Source: Solenopsis invicta (taxonomy: Eukaryota > Arthropoda > Insecta > Hymenoptera > Formicidae). From it: DNA of 64,000 nucleotides. A model generated the notes under the pieces. That model was not told the DNA's origin. It searched no databases and saw nothing but the letters and a program-made list of their open reading frames with translations. Position numbers and translations under genes: made by a program. This document shows positions 43,045 through 54,143 of the stretch, piece after piece; position 1 is the stretch's first letter, and each line of letters opens with the position of its first letter. Location: the NCBI RefSeq assembly GCF_016802725.1, contig NC_052667.1:15281346-15345345 (forward strand), given 5' to 3'.

Positions 43045-43356
43045 TTATGAGTGTCGTCGCATTGTCACATGGACGTCAAACAAAAATGTCTTTAGCCAAA
43101 TCGCCTCTTTGGTCGCTACACTCGCGGCAATACATTCAGCTTTTGTCGTGCTGAGACTCAGTGTTGCTTGACGTTTAGAACTCCAGGTGACTGGTCCATT
43201 CGCAATCTTAAAAATAAATCCATTAGTCGAGCGATGTGTATCGATATCCGTTGCATAATTGGAATCGCAATAGCCTATCAATTTCAAATTAAGCTTATTA
43301 TTGTATACAATGTCGAATTCTGAAGTTTCGATTAAGTGTTTAAAAATACGCTTCAC
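43045..43356 (-). pseudogene. Copia RNase H domain
   Basis: LIGYCDSNYATDIDTHRSTNG contributes the first catalytic Asp region (shown here in part), followed by WSSKRQATLSLSTTKAEC, the SSTEAE-type block with Glu. The frame is open but the rest of the polyprotein is disrupted. RNase H removes element RNA from the hybrid. Confidence 0.85.
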
Positions 43357-43505
43357 TGCGTTCCAATGAGATGTGTTATAGTTATTTAAGTATCGATTAA
43401 CGATCGATATCTAACCGCGTAAGAAATGTCGGGTCTTGACATGGATGCTAAAAACAGTAGGGTTCCGACAGCTTCGCAATATGGCATGTTGCAGCAAGTT
43501 ATATT

Positions 43506-44358
43506 CTAGGCATCTGCAGATCGCAGATTTACATTGTGGTTAAATAGAATAGACACAGGGTTTTCGTCGGACATGCCAAAGCGCATCAATAGATTGATAT
43601 AACGTTTTTGACGAATGAAAATAGTGTTATTAGGTCGATCGCGTTTGATCTCCATCCCGACAAATATATTTCCGTTCCCTGTGGTCATTTCGAAAGCGGA
43701 ACTTAAGGTTTGCAAAATTTTATTTAAAACATGCTTTGACAATGTTAGAATAAGTCCATCGTCCACATAAAGCGCAAGGTATACCCTTTCGTTTTCGAAT
43801 TAACTGAGGTACACACATTGATCGGTATTGCTTTGTTGAAAATTGAATTTTTGTAAAAATTCGTGGAACTGCTTGTTCCAACATCTTGCAGCCTGTTTAA
43901 GGCCGTATAAAGCTCTATTCAATTCACGTATTACGTTATTTTCAATTGTTTCTATGCCTTCAGGTAGTTGCATGTAAACTTCCTCGTTTAGAATTCCGTT
44001 AATGAAGGCAGTTTTAATATTGAATTGAACGATTTCTAAATTTTCGCTTGCTAATAATCTACGAATTGAATCGTAGCGAACTACAGGGGAAAAGGTTTTG
44101 GTATAGTCTAGTCCGGCTTTCTGCAAAAAGTTTTTTGCGCATAGACGGGCCTTGAAACGAATAACGTTTTCTGTAGGATTTTTTTTTTATTTTGAAAACC
44201 CATTTGCACCCGATTATGTTACAGTCTTTAGGAGGAACCAGAGCCCACGTGTTATTCTTTTCGTGAGCTTCAAGCTCTTCTTGAATCGCTAATTTCCATT
44301 GGTTCGCGTTAATCCCTGTAGTTGCTTCGATAAATGTTGTCGGCTTATTGTATTGCAA
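43506..44358 (-). pseudogene. Copia reverse transcriptase (broken)
   Basis: From 44358 down: WKLAIQEELEAHEKNNTW and CKWVFKIKKK, a frameshift near 44160, then GLDYTKTFSPVVRYDSIR, FNIKTAFINGILNEEVYMQ (first catalytic Asp replaced by Asn at the usual D-V-K position: here N-I-K) and YGLKQAARCWN. After a stop near 43800 the YVDDGLIL active site is read at about 43745-43775. Multiple frame breaks show it is inactive. Confidence 0.85.
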
Positions 44359-44510
44359 TACTAACTTTGTAGCGTTCTGGCGCTTTTACTGATTGTCGGT
44401 TTCTTAAATTATATGTTTTTGCAACGTGTTTGGTTTGATCCGAATTGTCGGTTTCGTTAATTGACTCTGCTGAGTCGTTTTGTACGATATGAGGAGGTTT
44501 AGAAGTATTT

Positions 44511-45384
44511 TCATCTTGAAACGCAATTTTTTATAGATGCATTATCAGGTTTTATGTCTGAATCGTTACCCAAATTTTTGTTAATTATTACATCCCTCGT
44601 TACTGTAATTTTATTTGTAAATAGATCAAAAAGCCGACAGTTAATAGATTTGCCTTGATAGCCTGCTAAAATTAATTTGTTGGACTTAGAGTCCCATTTC
44701 TTTCTATGCTTTTTGGATACATGCGCGAACACATTGCTTCCGAATTTCTGTACGTGTGATAGGTTAGGTTTTTCTTTATACCATAACTCAAAAGAAGTTA
44801 TCTCACGCGTTTGTGAAGAAATGCAACGATTTAATATATATACGCTTGTGTTAACCGTCTCAGCCCAAAGACGCGTGGGTAACTTTTTAGCAAGTAATAT
44901 TGTGCGAGCGCATTCTATTATTGTTCTGATTTCTCTCTGAGCGACTGTTCTGTTCGTGAGTGTATGGAGCAGACGTTTGAAGAGTGATTCCGTGAGGAGC
45001 AAAACAGTTGCACATATCGTTGTTGCAAAATTCAATGCCATTATCTGTTCTAACAGTCTTTATTCGCGTTCCGAATTTATTGAATGTTAGTTCCTCGAAT
45101 TTTTTAAATTTATCAAAAGTTTTACTTGTGTATTTGAGAAAATAAACGCGGCAAAAGCTTGACTTGACGTTTTTAAAAAGTAAGAAATATCTTGAACCTC
45201 CGATTGATGCCTTTGACATTGGGCCACATTCGTCCATATGAATAAATTCGCCTATTTTTCTGTCACGGTTTTTCTTATCGGACTTAAATGGTAAACGATG
45301 CTGCTTACCAAATTGGCAGCTTTTGCCGAAAAATTTATCATTATCAAACAATGATACGCCATTAATTAAATTTTGCGTAATCAT
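44511..45384 (-). pseudogene. Copia integrase (broken)
   Basis: 45384 down gives CQFGKQHRLPF of the zinc-binding region, HMDECGPMSKASIGG (first Asp region), and TVRTDNGIEFCN (second Asp). The HEQNSRSERNQ segment holds the Glu region. The next frame (44511-45041) covers RLWAETVNTSVYILNR and the C-terminal domain. Two frames overlap by a shift near 44940. Confidence 0.85.
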
Positions 45385-45426
45385 TTCGCGAAGCGATTGA
45401 CAGTTTATATGGTCTAAGCGTTTGTG

Positions 45427-45690
45427 CTAAATTTTTAAGCTATTAGTTGAAATTGCGTTTGCTTTATTGACGATATTGACTTTAATTAATAGTCGGAATA
45501 GGTTGTTGCTCTGTTTGATTCCGTAAACCATTATTGATTTTTCGCGAATAATTTTTACAATATTTGAGTTAAATTTTAGGACGTAACCTTTTGAAGTACA
45601 GATACTGGCCGAAAAAAGATTTTTGCGTAATGATGGTATATATAGTACATCGTCTATTCTACTGTCAAGCCACTTGCCATTGACGTGCAT
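45427..45690 (-). pseudogene. Copia protease to integrase linker (fragment)
   Basis: WLDSRIDDVLYIPSLRKNLF is the conserved region downstream of the Copia protease (D-V-L-Y-V-P-x-L-x-x-N-L pattern). The protease active site itself is not recognisable upstream. Confidence 0.7.
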
Positions 45691-45919
45691 TTTAATATTA
45701 ATTGTGCCGCGTCTTACATGTCGAATTGTCTCCGAGACTTACAAATTTGCGGCGGAAACACATGTGCTTTGAAGCATCGCTGTCCAACAATTATAGCTCT
45801 TTTGAATCATCCTTGAGCACTCATGACGCGAAATCAGAATTGGATATCAAGAACGCACCAAAATTAGCTGTGTTGTCGTCTTTCGTCGTCCTTGTGTTGT
45901 CGACTTCTCTTTTGTATCT

Positions 45920-46626
45920 CTAGTATCGGCAGAAATTTTCTTCTCTCTCGGATCTCGGCTTCGTTGCTTGCGTCTTCTTCCTTAAGCTAGCGTCGTGTAC
46001 AACGCCGCTCTTTTTATGAATTTTGACTGCGGCTAAAGCGGTTGTCGCTTCCGTGAAATTGGATAAACGTTTCTCTTTTGTAAGAAGACGTTTGATAAGG
46101 TTGTTGATTTGATTAGCCTGACTGACGCTATCCCAGGCGGTTATCAATGGACTAAATTTTTGCGGAAGGATACCGAGGATCTTTGCCATGATCATGACCT
46201 CGGACAGTTCCTCTCCCACATCCTTCAGCTGTCTGGCCATGTTTTCCACTTTAGCAACGTGTTGCGCAATCGAGTCGCCACTGCCATTTTGTACTCGTGG
46301 AATTTCGTCATTAGTGTTAACTTGTTCGCGACACTTTGCTGCTCGTGGATAGAACTAAGTTTAGCCCACATTTCGGCAGCGTCTTCACACGTGACTAAAT
46401 AGTCGAGCTGCGAATACTCTACCGTCGATGATAGAATGCACGTGGCCTTGGCATTCTTTGTATTCCATGCTGCGTAACTGTCTGTCACAGGTTTAGGGAT
46501 CGTTCCATCTGCAATGTCCATCAAGCTGCTTGCCGTGAGGACAATTTTCATTTGGAATTTCCATAGTTAAAAATTTGTGCCGTCAAATTTTGTAATGTTT
46601 TTCAGATCGATTATAGTGTCTGCCAT
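45920..46626 (-). pseudogene. Copia gag (broken)
   Basis: The ATG at 46624-46626 starts a typical Copia gag N-terminus (D-T-I-I-D-L-K, then F-D-G-x-N-F). The frame breaks near 46570, continues with KIVLTASSLMDIADGTIPKP and SQLDYLVTCEDAAEMWAKL, and breaks again near 46225. The next frame ends at 45920. The zinc knuckle expected near 45800-45900 is not clearly preserved. Confidence 0.8.
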
Positions 46627-46819
46627 CGTGACAAAAAGAGTTCACGCAAAGCGCCGTTCACAGAAAAGAACACTAAGAGGCTTCTGAGAGCGTGAAAAAA
46701 AAAGAGATTTCTTTGATCACGTGTGCAGCGTCGTGCGAAGGAACAATAGCGTTGCTGCGCCTCTGCTCTCGAATTAGTTAGATTTGCTAATTCTCTCTCA
46801 CTTATATTCACTGACTGTG

Positions 46820-46837
46820 TCGTTTGGGCCCATAACC
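46820..46837 (-). other. Copia primer-binding site (initiator tRNA-Met half)
   Basis: On the minus strand GGTTATGGGCCC directly follows the 5' LTR. This matches the Drosophila copia primer-binding site, which pairs with an internal part of initiator tRNA-Met and not with the 3' end. Confidence 0.8.
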
Positions 46838-47140
46838 TATTGGGGATTATGGATACAGCAAATATATGAAGTAGCCTAGATATGGTTGATCTTTATTGAA
46901 TACACATTGCTTCGGAAGACAGACAACTAGAAGCAACGCTCGTGTCAAGCGTGCACGCACAGGAAGCGAGATACACATAGATACACACACCGCTTTACTC
47001 GGTTGCATGGAATCGAAACGCCGCCGTGCGGGCGTACTACCGATCACAAGTCAGTCAGTTAAGCAAAAGTAGCGCGAATATAAAATGTACAGTCTGAAGA
47101 AAAATAGAAGAATAAAAAAAATGTGAGAGCTAATTTAACA
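46838..47140 (-). repeat. Copia 5' LTR
   Basis: In plus orientation it starts TATTGGGGATTATGG and ends AGCTAATTTAACA, followed by the target duplication GTAAC. Confidence 0.9.
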
Positions 47141-47145
47141 GTAAC

Positions 47146-47479
47146 AATAGTACCCGCCGTAATTTTGATAATGAAGTGGACTTCCCCAATAGGTTATACT
47201 CTTCTTTATGAGTTGCTACTTTTCTCGTGATCTTTTTTTCTGAATCTGAAAGTTCCTTAATAAATTCTAAATAAAATCTGAAAGTTCCTTAATAAATAAA
47301 CCATTAATTCGGGCTTGCCTTTAACCATGGAAGTCCCGACCATTCCTGAATGTGGTAATTCACGAGAATCTGGCAAGGTTGGACTTTGTCCTTACATGCC
47401 GTTATTTTTCTTGATGCGTTAGGTTTTAAATCTCCACAACATGATTTGTTACAAAGTATGTGTATTTTGTTGGTTTACC
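47146..47479. other. Unassigned, with a small direct repeat
   Basis: TCTGAAAGTTCCTTAATAAA occurs twice (about 47235-47255 and 47277-47297). Nothing else was recognised. Confidence 0.4.
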
Positions 47480-49290
47480 TGGAATCCAGTAAATAACAAT
47501 TTTTTAATTAAAAGGATATGTATTTTCTACAAAAGGATATAGTATTTTCTACAAAATCTTTCATTCAAACCTAAGTAGTATTTACTTAAAATAAATACCT
47601 TGAAATTATGTATTCTAATAAAAATGATATACGTTTGTTCAAAAAAATATATGAAATGTGTAAAGTGCACCTTATAAGGAGAATATATTTTTTCTACAAA
47701 ACCCAAATGGTAGTATTTGTATTTTCATTGAAAAATATTTCTATTCTAATCCAACTGGTAGTATTTTTAATTATTATACAAAACTCAAGTGGTACTATCT
47801 CTGTATTGCCATTGAAAAATCTTCCTATTTTAAAAATTCAAGTGATAGCATCATTAAGTCTCATTGAAACGTTTTATTCCAACCCAAGTAGTATTTCATT
47901 AAATAAATAATATCTTACATTTGTATAATTTAATTCAACCTAAATGCAAGATTTTTCAAAAAAATTTTTTAAGTAATCAAAGTGTAATATCTTTGTATTT
48001 TCATTGAAAAATCTTTCAGTTTTAACTCAAGTAGTTGCATTTAATTTTCACAAGTTTCAATGGAATATATATTTAATTTAAAAGAATTAAAGAGGAAACA
48101 GTACAAAATAAGAAAATTTTATTAAAATAAAAAATTTTTAATGCACAAAAACATGCTGCTAGATAGGAAAAGCAGAAAAGAAAGAATGCAATAAATATAA
48201 CACCTTTAAAGTATGCGTTATAAAAGCAATTTGAGAAATAAGTTTCGCTTTTTAACATTTAAGTAACATTGTAAGTTAAACTTAAGATACCAACACTTGG
48301 ATTTTATTTAAAAAATAAAGATTATTAAAAATTATTTATTTCAATAAAATTTTCTCATTTCTGATAAAATATAAATTATTTAAGTTGAATTATATTACAA
48401 AACTTTAATATATTATTTATTTTCAATTAAATACCACTTGGGTTGGAAAATTTTCAATGATAATAGAGAGATAGGAGCAATTAGGTTTTGTATAGACATT
48501 ATTCAATTTTTCTTATTGCTTTTCCTATCTAGCAGCGCTACGTTTTCGTGCATTAAAAATTTTTTATTTCAATAAAATTTTTTCATTTTGTATTGTTTCC
48601 TCTTTAATTTTTTTAAATTAAATGTTATATAATCCATTAAAACTTATTGAAATTAAATATACAACTACTTGGGTTAAAACTGAAAGATTTTTCAATAGAA
48701 ATACAAAGATAATACACTTTGATTACTTAAAAGATTTTTTGAAAAATGCATTTAGGTTGAATTAAATTACACAATTTTAAGATATTATTTATTTAATGAA
48801 GTATCACTTTGGTTGGAATAAAACTTTTCAATGAGACTTAATAATGCTATCACTTGAATTTTTAAAATAAAAAGATTTTTCAATGACAATACAGAGATAG
48901 TACCTTAGATTTTGTATAATAATTAAAGATTTTACCAGTTGGGTTACAATAAAAAATTGTTTAATGAAAATACAAATACTACCATTTGGATTTTGTAGAA
49001 AAATAAGTATATTCTGTTTATAATAGGTGCACTTTAAAGATTTTATACATTTTTTTAAACAAAATGCATATCATTTTTATAAGATTATATAATTTCAAGA
49101 TATTTATTTTAGGTAAATATGACTTAGGTTTGAATAAGAGATTTTGTAGAAAATATTAATACGTATCATTTTAATCAAAAAAATAAAAATTTTTAGACGT
49201 GTGCATATACATAGGCCCCTTTTGTTTACTTTTTTTTTTTTGAAAAGGTAATTTTGTACTAATATCACGCGTTTTGTAGTGTTTCAATTC
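47480..49290. mobile_element. Foldback family D, copy 2
   Basis: An approximately 1.7-kb imperfect palindrome centred near 48310. The left arm segment AGAGGAAACAGTACAAAATA (48090-48109) pairs with TATTGTTTCCTCTTT (48590-48604); GCTGCTAGATAGGAAAAGC pairs with GCTTTTCCTATCTAGCAGC; outer TATTTACTTAAAATAAATA pairs with sequence near 49110. Internal subrepeats read like AAGTAGTA...AAAGATTTTTCAATG. The right end matches copy 1 (ACTAATATCACGCGTTTTGT). Confidence 0.75.
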
Positions 49291-49312
49291 GATTATATTT
49301 CACTGAGTTTTT

Positions 49313-50275
49313 CATCTCATTTATACTTCACATTTTACAATGTTTTTTACTTTTGACACAAATAAGCCAAAATTTTAATTAAATGTTTTAATAAGAAGAA
49401 GGTAGCCGATTCAACATTTTATGAATAGAAACTTAGTAATCTGCAAAAATTTTCTCACAGGTAAGGTAAAAAGAATATTAGAATTACAACAATGTTCAGA
49501 ATGACTTCTATCTGTGAAAATGATCTGCGTTTTCACTCAAAAAGGTAAATAGTCAAACCAGGAAGATCAGAGAAGGAAGAACAGGTTTATTAGCGCAAAT
49601 CCGGCAGAAATAACTTTTAAGTCATTTATTCGCATATAGAGTATTATTTTATAAGTTATTCAGGTGTAAAGTCTGTTACGATGAGATTCATAGAAAGTGA
49701 AAACTCATTAGAGGGAAAAACATAATCCCAGTAATTATATAAAATTAATCAAATAAATGAGCAAAATTATTATAATACCCATAAATGAGTAAATTGTTTG
49801 ATTAATATTCATACTGTGATTAGTTGTTTTTAATTCAAACATGTTTAGATACCTTTTTCCATGTAATGAGTTTTCACTTCTTACGAAGCTTATTGTAACA
49901 GACTTTACATCTAAATAACTCATAAAATAATACTCCAAATGCGAATAGATGACTTAAAAATTATTTCTAATGCCGGGTTCGCACTAATAAACCTGTTCTT
50001 CTTTCCCTGATCTTCCTGCTTTAAATAGTTACTTTTTTGAGTGAAAAGGCATATTATTTTCATGGATATGAGTCATTCTGAACATTGTGATTTTAATATT
50101 CTTTGTGCTTACTTGTAAAACAATTTTCGTAGATTACTAAGTTTTTAATCATAAAATGTTGAATCGGCTACCTTCCTTTTATTGCAAAAATATGCTTTAT
50201 GTTACTAATTACATTAACTAACCTTGTAATATTCTTAAAAGGCTGTGCCCTAAAATATGAATAAAAAAACTCAGT
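49313..50275. mobile_element. Foldback element E
   Basis: The left arm (about 49313-49735) and right arm (about 49860-50275) are inverted copies: AAGGTAGCCGATTCAACATTTTATG pairs with the segment at 50148-50172, GAAGATCAG with CTGATCTTC, AACAGGTTTATTAG with CTAATAAACCTGTT, AATGAGTTTTCACT with the matching segment at 49865. Ends have CACTGAGTTTTT and AAAAAAACTCAGTC. No transposase. Confidence 0.78.
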
Positions 50276-50534
50276 CAGTCAGTCTCTTTCTTATGTTATT
50301 AGAAAGATCCCAGATAGCCAAACATGATTTAGCACATTAGGTAAACTAATACACTGTATGAGTTGTTGTGTGGTTACCGTCAATTTGCCAAATTGGAATC
50401 TTATGTGCAGATTGAATTGGCAACATGAGGACAAATAGACATTTAATTTATGAGCTTTTTAAAAGCAAATAATAACGCGTCACATTGATAACAAAGTAAC
50501 GGCGAGATAACATTTTGATGCCATCAAGATACTA

Positions 50535-51812
50535 CCAGGTGTATGCATAAGTTTTTTCCGGTATTTTGGTAAAAAAAAACACGTAATTTTCAAGGGAAAT
50601 TAATTTTTTTCTATTCAAAATATTGGCCATCGGCTTCTACACATTTCGCCCATCTTTCAGGTAATTTATGAATACCATGCCAGAAAAACTACTTGTTTTT
50701 GCGGCAAACCATTTGTCGAGCCATTTTCCAACTTCCTCGAAATTGCTGAAGTGCTGCTCTGCGAGCGCGTGCCCCATTAATGCGAAGAGGTGATAGTTAG
50801 ATGGTGCCAGGTCTGGGGAGTACGGCGGGTGCGGAAGGATGTCCCAAGAGATTTTAAGGTGTCTTTCATTGGTTTTGCTGTGTGAGATGGCGCATTGTCG
50901 TGTAATAAAATCACTTTGCCATGTCTTCTGGCCCATTCCGGTCGTCTTTTGATTAATGCGTGATTTAAATTAATCATTTGTTGGCGATAGCGTTGTGTAT
51001 TAACGGTTTCGCCGAGCTTCAAGAGTTCGTAATACACAATGCCGCTCTGGTCCCACCAGACCATGGTCTTCTTGCCGAAGCGATTTGGCCTTGGTGTTGA
51101 TGGACCGGCTTCGCCAGGTGAAAGCCACTATTTTTTCCGCTTCGGGTTTTCAAAATAAATCCATTTTTCGTCACCCGTCACAATTCGATACAAAAATGAT
51201 TTCCTTTCGTGGCGTTGAACAGGCGTCAGCATTTCACAAGCGATTTTGCGATTTTCCATTTGAAGTTCATTCAAAATGTGTGGGACCCATTTACCAAGTT
51301 TATTGATTTTTCCCATTGCTCGTAAACGTCTGCTAATTGTTTCTTGTGATACATGTAATGCTTCTGCTAATTGTCGTTGAGTTTGAGTTGGGTCATCATC
51401 CAATAACTCTTGCAATTGCTCGTTTTCGCATTTTTGTGGTCTACTAGAGCGCTCACTGTCTTTCATTGAAATCACCACTTTTAAATTGTCGAAACCATGT
51501 CTCACATGTTCTAATCGATGGAGCGTGTTCACCATATGTTTCTACCAGCAAATGATGACTTTCAACAGCCTTTTTCTTTTGATTAAATAAAAAAAGCAAT
51601 GCGTGCCACAAATGTTGTTTTTCAGGCATAAAACTCGACATGATCACTGAACAATAAAACGAAGACGCTAGTTTTTGGCGGACTCAACTTGTGTGTGTTT
51701 GTAGTTCTATGTCAGACGAACAAAATGACGTATGTGTCAAATTAATACGCTGCGTACTTTTCGCTGGTGCCATCTCTTAGTGAAACCGAAAAAAACTTAT
51801 GCATACACCTGG
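50535..51812 (-). mobile_element. Mariner, decayed copy (TIR CCAGGTGTATGCATAAG)
   Basis: TIRs beginning CCAGGTGTATGCATAAGTTT at 50535 and mirrored at the right end (51812) are flanked by TA at 50533-50534 and 51813-51814. Length 1278 bp. The enclosed transposase is broken. Confidence 0.92.
50637..51647 (-). pseudogene. Mariner transposase (broken)
   Basis: From 51647: an HTH region with VETYGEHAPSIRTCETWFRQ and FKSGDF, then a frameshift near 51460-51535. The next frame holds a second HTH (RQLAEALHVSQETISRRL), GKWVPHILNE (the WVPHxL motif) and TGDEKWIYFENPKRKK with the first Asp. A stop at 51128 is followed by MVWWDQSGIVYYELL and LLHDNAPSHTA (second Asp), another frameshift, then YSPDLAPSNYHLF. 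In this last motif the third catalytic Asp is replaced by Asn. Confidence 0.9.
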
Positions 51813-52278
51813 TATTAATTTATTATCATCAAATTTAGAATTCACGTAAGAGCAACATTTCACACATAATGAGGAAACACTTTGTCTTTAGTTTGTCAAA
51901 ATCTATTGCTGCAATTTGACAGCAACGTAACGGCATCTTGAACTTTTTTTTTTTATCTAGGAATGTTCATCAAACAGGAATAGGAATCATAAAAAAACTT
52001 AGTGTCACTTTGAGAATTGATATTTTCATTTGTTTCAAATAATTTTTTAATTCTTCAATATAATTTTAGCTATAAATATTTTATTATAATTTGTTTCTAC
52101 ATTCAATATTTAACTCTTACTAGCCAACGTGGGGTCACTTGCGTCTGAGTAAAATTTTTCGTATTTTGTACGCCGGTACAGTATGTTACACGCGCCTATA
52201 CTTCGCCTAAGAAAACTTCGTTGGTAGGGCAATATAGCGTCGTCGTAGCGCTTTTTAGCTGCTATTATTTCAATAGTT

Positions 52279-52870
52279 AAGGCAATGCTGGACTGACGAT
52301 GAAACTCATTTGACGTCGGTATTGCAGATTGCTGCAGATTTTACTTTGATGGACTGGGGATTGCGAGTGAGGAGAAGAGTAAGGGGAATAGGCTAACGCT
52401 CTTTGTTAAACGCACTCATCTGTCTTTGTTTTTTTGACTTTAGCGCTTTTAATGCAAGACCTCTGAACTACCATGAACACAATTTCTGCTCTTCGCACCA
52501 ATACCACGTGAAAATTACATAAACAATTTTTATACATTTCTATCTCTTATACCAAAGCTTTTAGGATCATTCTGCAAGCGCTGTATTGTTCTTTGATTTA
52601 ATTCATACTTTGCTAGCAACTTATTTCATACACACAACGTCTAAAATTTTTATATGTAGCACATGCTGTTATGAGTCAGCTGCAGAACCCGATAATTAAA
52701 TTATAATTTTTTTTTAGTCTATTTTTGCTTTTTGTATTAAATTATAGCTAGCGAAGTATGTTTTTGCCACTACTTTAATTGTGTAAAATGATTTTGAGAT
52801 CTATAATGTTAATTAAAAGATATGTGTATACAAAAATAAGCACGTATAGAGACCGGTTCAGCATTGCCTT
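52279..52870. mobile_element. Short TIR element nested in F copy 1
   Basis: AAGGCAATGCTGGA at the left and TTCAGCATTGCCTT at the right are complementary at 13 of 14 positions. Copy 2 of element F lacks the intervening sequence, supporting insertion. No coding capacity and no clear target duplication. Confidence 0.55.
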
Positions 52871-53045
52871 ATATTGGTGTAAAAAATTTACAGTACACGA
52901 CTGATCCCAGCTTGGCTAGTAAAGGTACTAAGATTAGAAGTAAATAACTTTTTATTTTTTATAATATTTTATCAATATAATTGCACAATATTTGTAGCTT
53001 TTAACTTTTTATTAATAAAAGTATTTAAGTTTTATGTTAATACAG

Positions 53046-54123
53046 TGTAACGACCTGGTTTTTCCGCGCACGGGGCGGCGTGAGTTCGGCGGGCGAGGAC
53101 GCGGGTGAGGTCGCCAAGAGAACTTAGACGTGGATGGTTGGTAAATAAATGAGACTTTATTTCGCGTATCTTCGATATGGTACAAGATCGGAGCGTTCTG
53201 GACGCGGCGCGCGGACGGACGAATGACGATGACGCTCGGACGGACGTAACAAAAGCTTAGAATTACGCACGGACGTTCAAACGGAGAATCAGAACGCGCG
53301 GACGGAAAAACGGAACGTATGACGCGATAGTCGGAACGACTGGGTTTAAACGCGGTATCTACAGGCGGTGTTTATTTACAGGCGCGGGATTTCGAACCGA
53401 GATTCTCAGAATTCGGAATCCTTATTGACGCGCTGGTGACGTAGCCTTGCCGAAGGCCGTGGCCACGGCCGGAAATGTCGCGCGCGCGGTACAGCTGTAC
53501 GTTTAAATCCTGATCGCGACGCGCTGCAGTTAGTACCGCGATGTTATGTGGCGGTGGTAATCGACTCACACCAAGATCACTTGGTGGAGGCGCGAAACTC
53601 CACACCCCGAGTCGTAAGTCGATACCGAGACAGGACGGCGGATCGGGAAAGTGCCGACTACCAGGATCTTTTGGTGGAGCCCAAGATGGACTTAGCCCGT
53701 GAATCGGCGGTCTAGGAAGCAGATGGCTCGTGTCAAGATCGCTTGACTGAAGCTAAGTTCGCTTAACTCCACTGAGCACTCGGGATACGCTTCTTTCTCG
53801 GACGGAAGGCGGACGGAAAAGAAGCCTTGACTATAGGAGCGGCGGCGCTTATATAGTCGAGTCTCGAGGGCAGGGACGGTGCGGGGGTACGGAACGGTAC
53901 GGTATCGGAAGGGGAATCCCTGCAGCTCGAGATTGGTCCAGCGGCCGCCACTCCGGTCAAGCGCGTGCGCGCGGAGATCTTTCGACGCGCGGATGCATAT
54001 ACGCGCACTACGCCGGTTTTACAATCTTATTGGCGCTGTGCGCCGATTTCTCGCTGTCCGGCGGTTGTTTGGCCGGACAGCCTGGAACGGTGGACGGTCC
54101 GAGGGGGAAAGGCGGTTTGTTAC
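53046..54123 (-). repeat. GC-rich solo LTR (Gypsy type, related to Gypsy-2)
   Basis: It begins TGTAACGACC and ends TTTGTTAC in plus orientation, flanked by the 5-bp target duplication TACAG (53041-53045 and 54124-54128). The start TGTAACG, the end region (GGGGAAAGGCGG...GTTAC) and the GCTTATATAG promoter block (53847-53856) resemble the Gypsy-2 LTR. On the minus strand a TATATAAG lies near 53850 and an AATAAA at 53156-53161, giving a sensible U3-R-U5 order. No internal region is present. Confidence 0.82.
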
Positions 54124-54143
54124 TACAGAAAGATTACATTATA

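Larger units (their letters stand above)
42442..47140 (-). mobile_element. Copia LTR retrotransposon, both LTRs present
   Basis: LTRs at 42442-42740 and 46838-47140 flank a minus-strand gag, integrase, RT and RNase H in Copia order. The 5-bp target duplication GTAAC is at 42437-42441 and 47141-47145. The LTRs have diverged noticeably (several indels and many substitutions), so it is older than Gypsy-2. Confidence 0.93.
50307..51962. mobile_element. TIR element related to 5102-6259, carrying a mariner
   Basis: The left end ATCCCAGATAGCCA (50307-50320) differs by one base from the TIR at 5102. A degraded right end (ATCTAGGAAT) lies near 51953-51962. The host element is about 380 bp once the mariner at 50535-51812 is removed. 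Confidence 0.5.
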
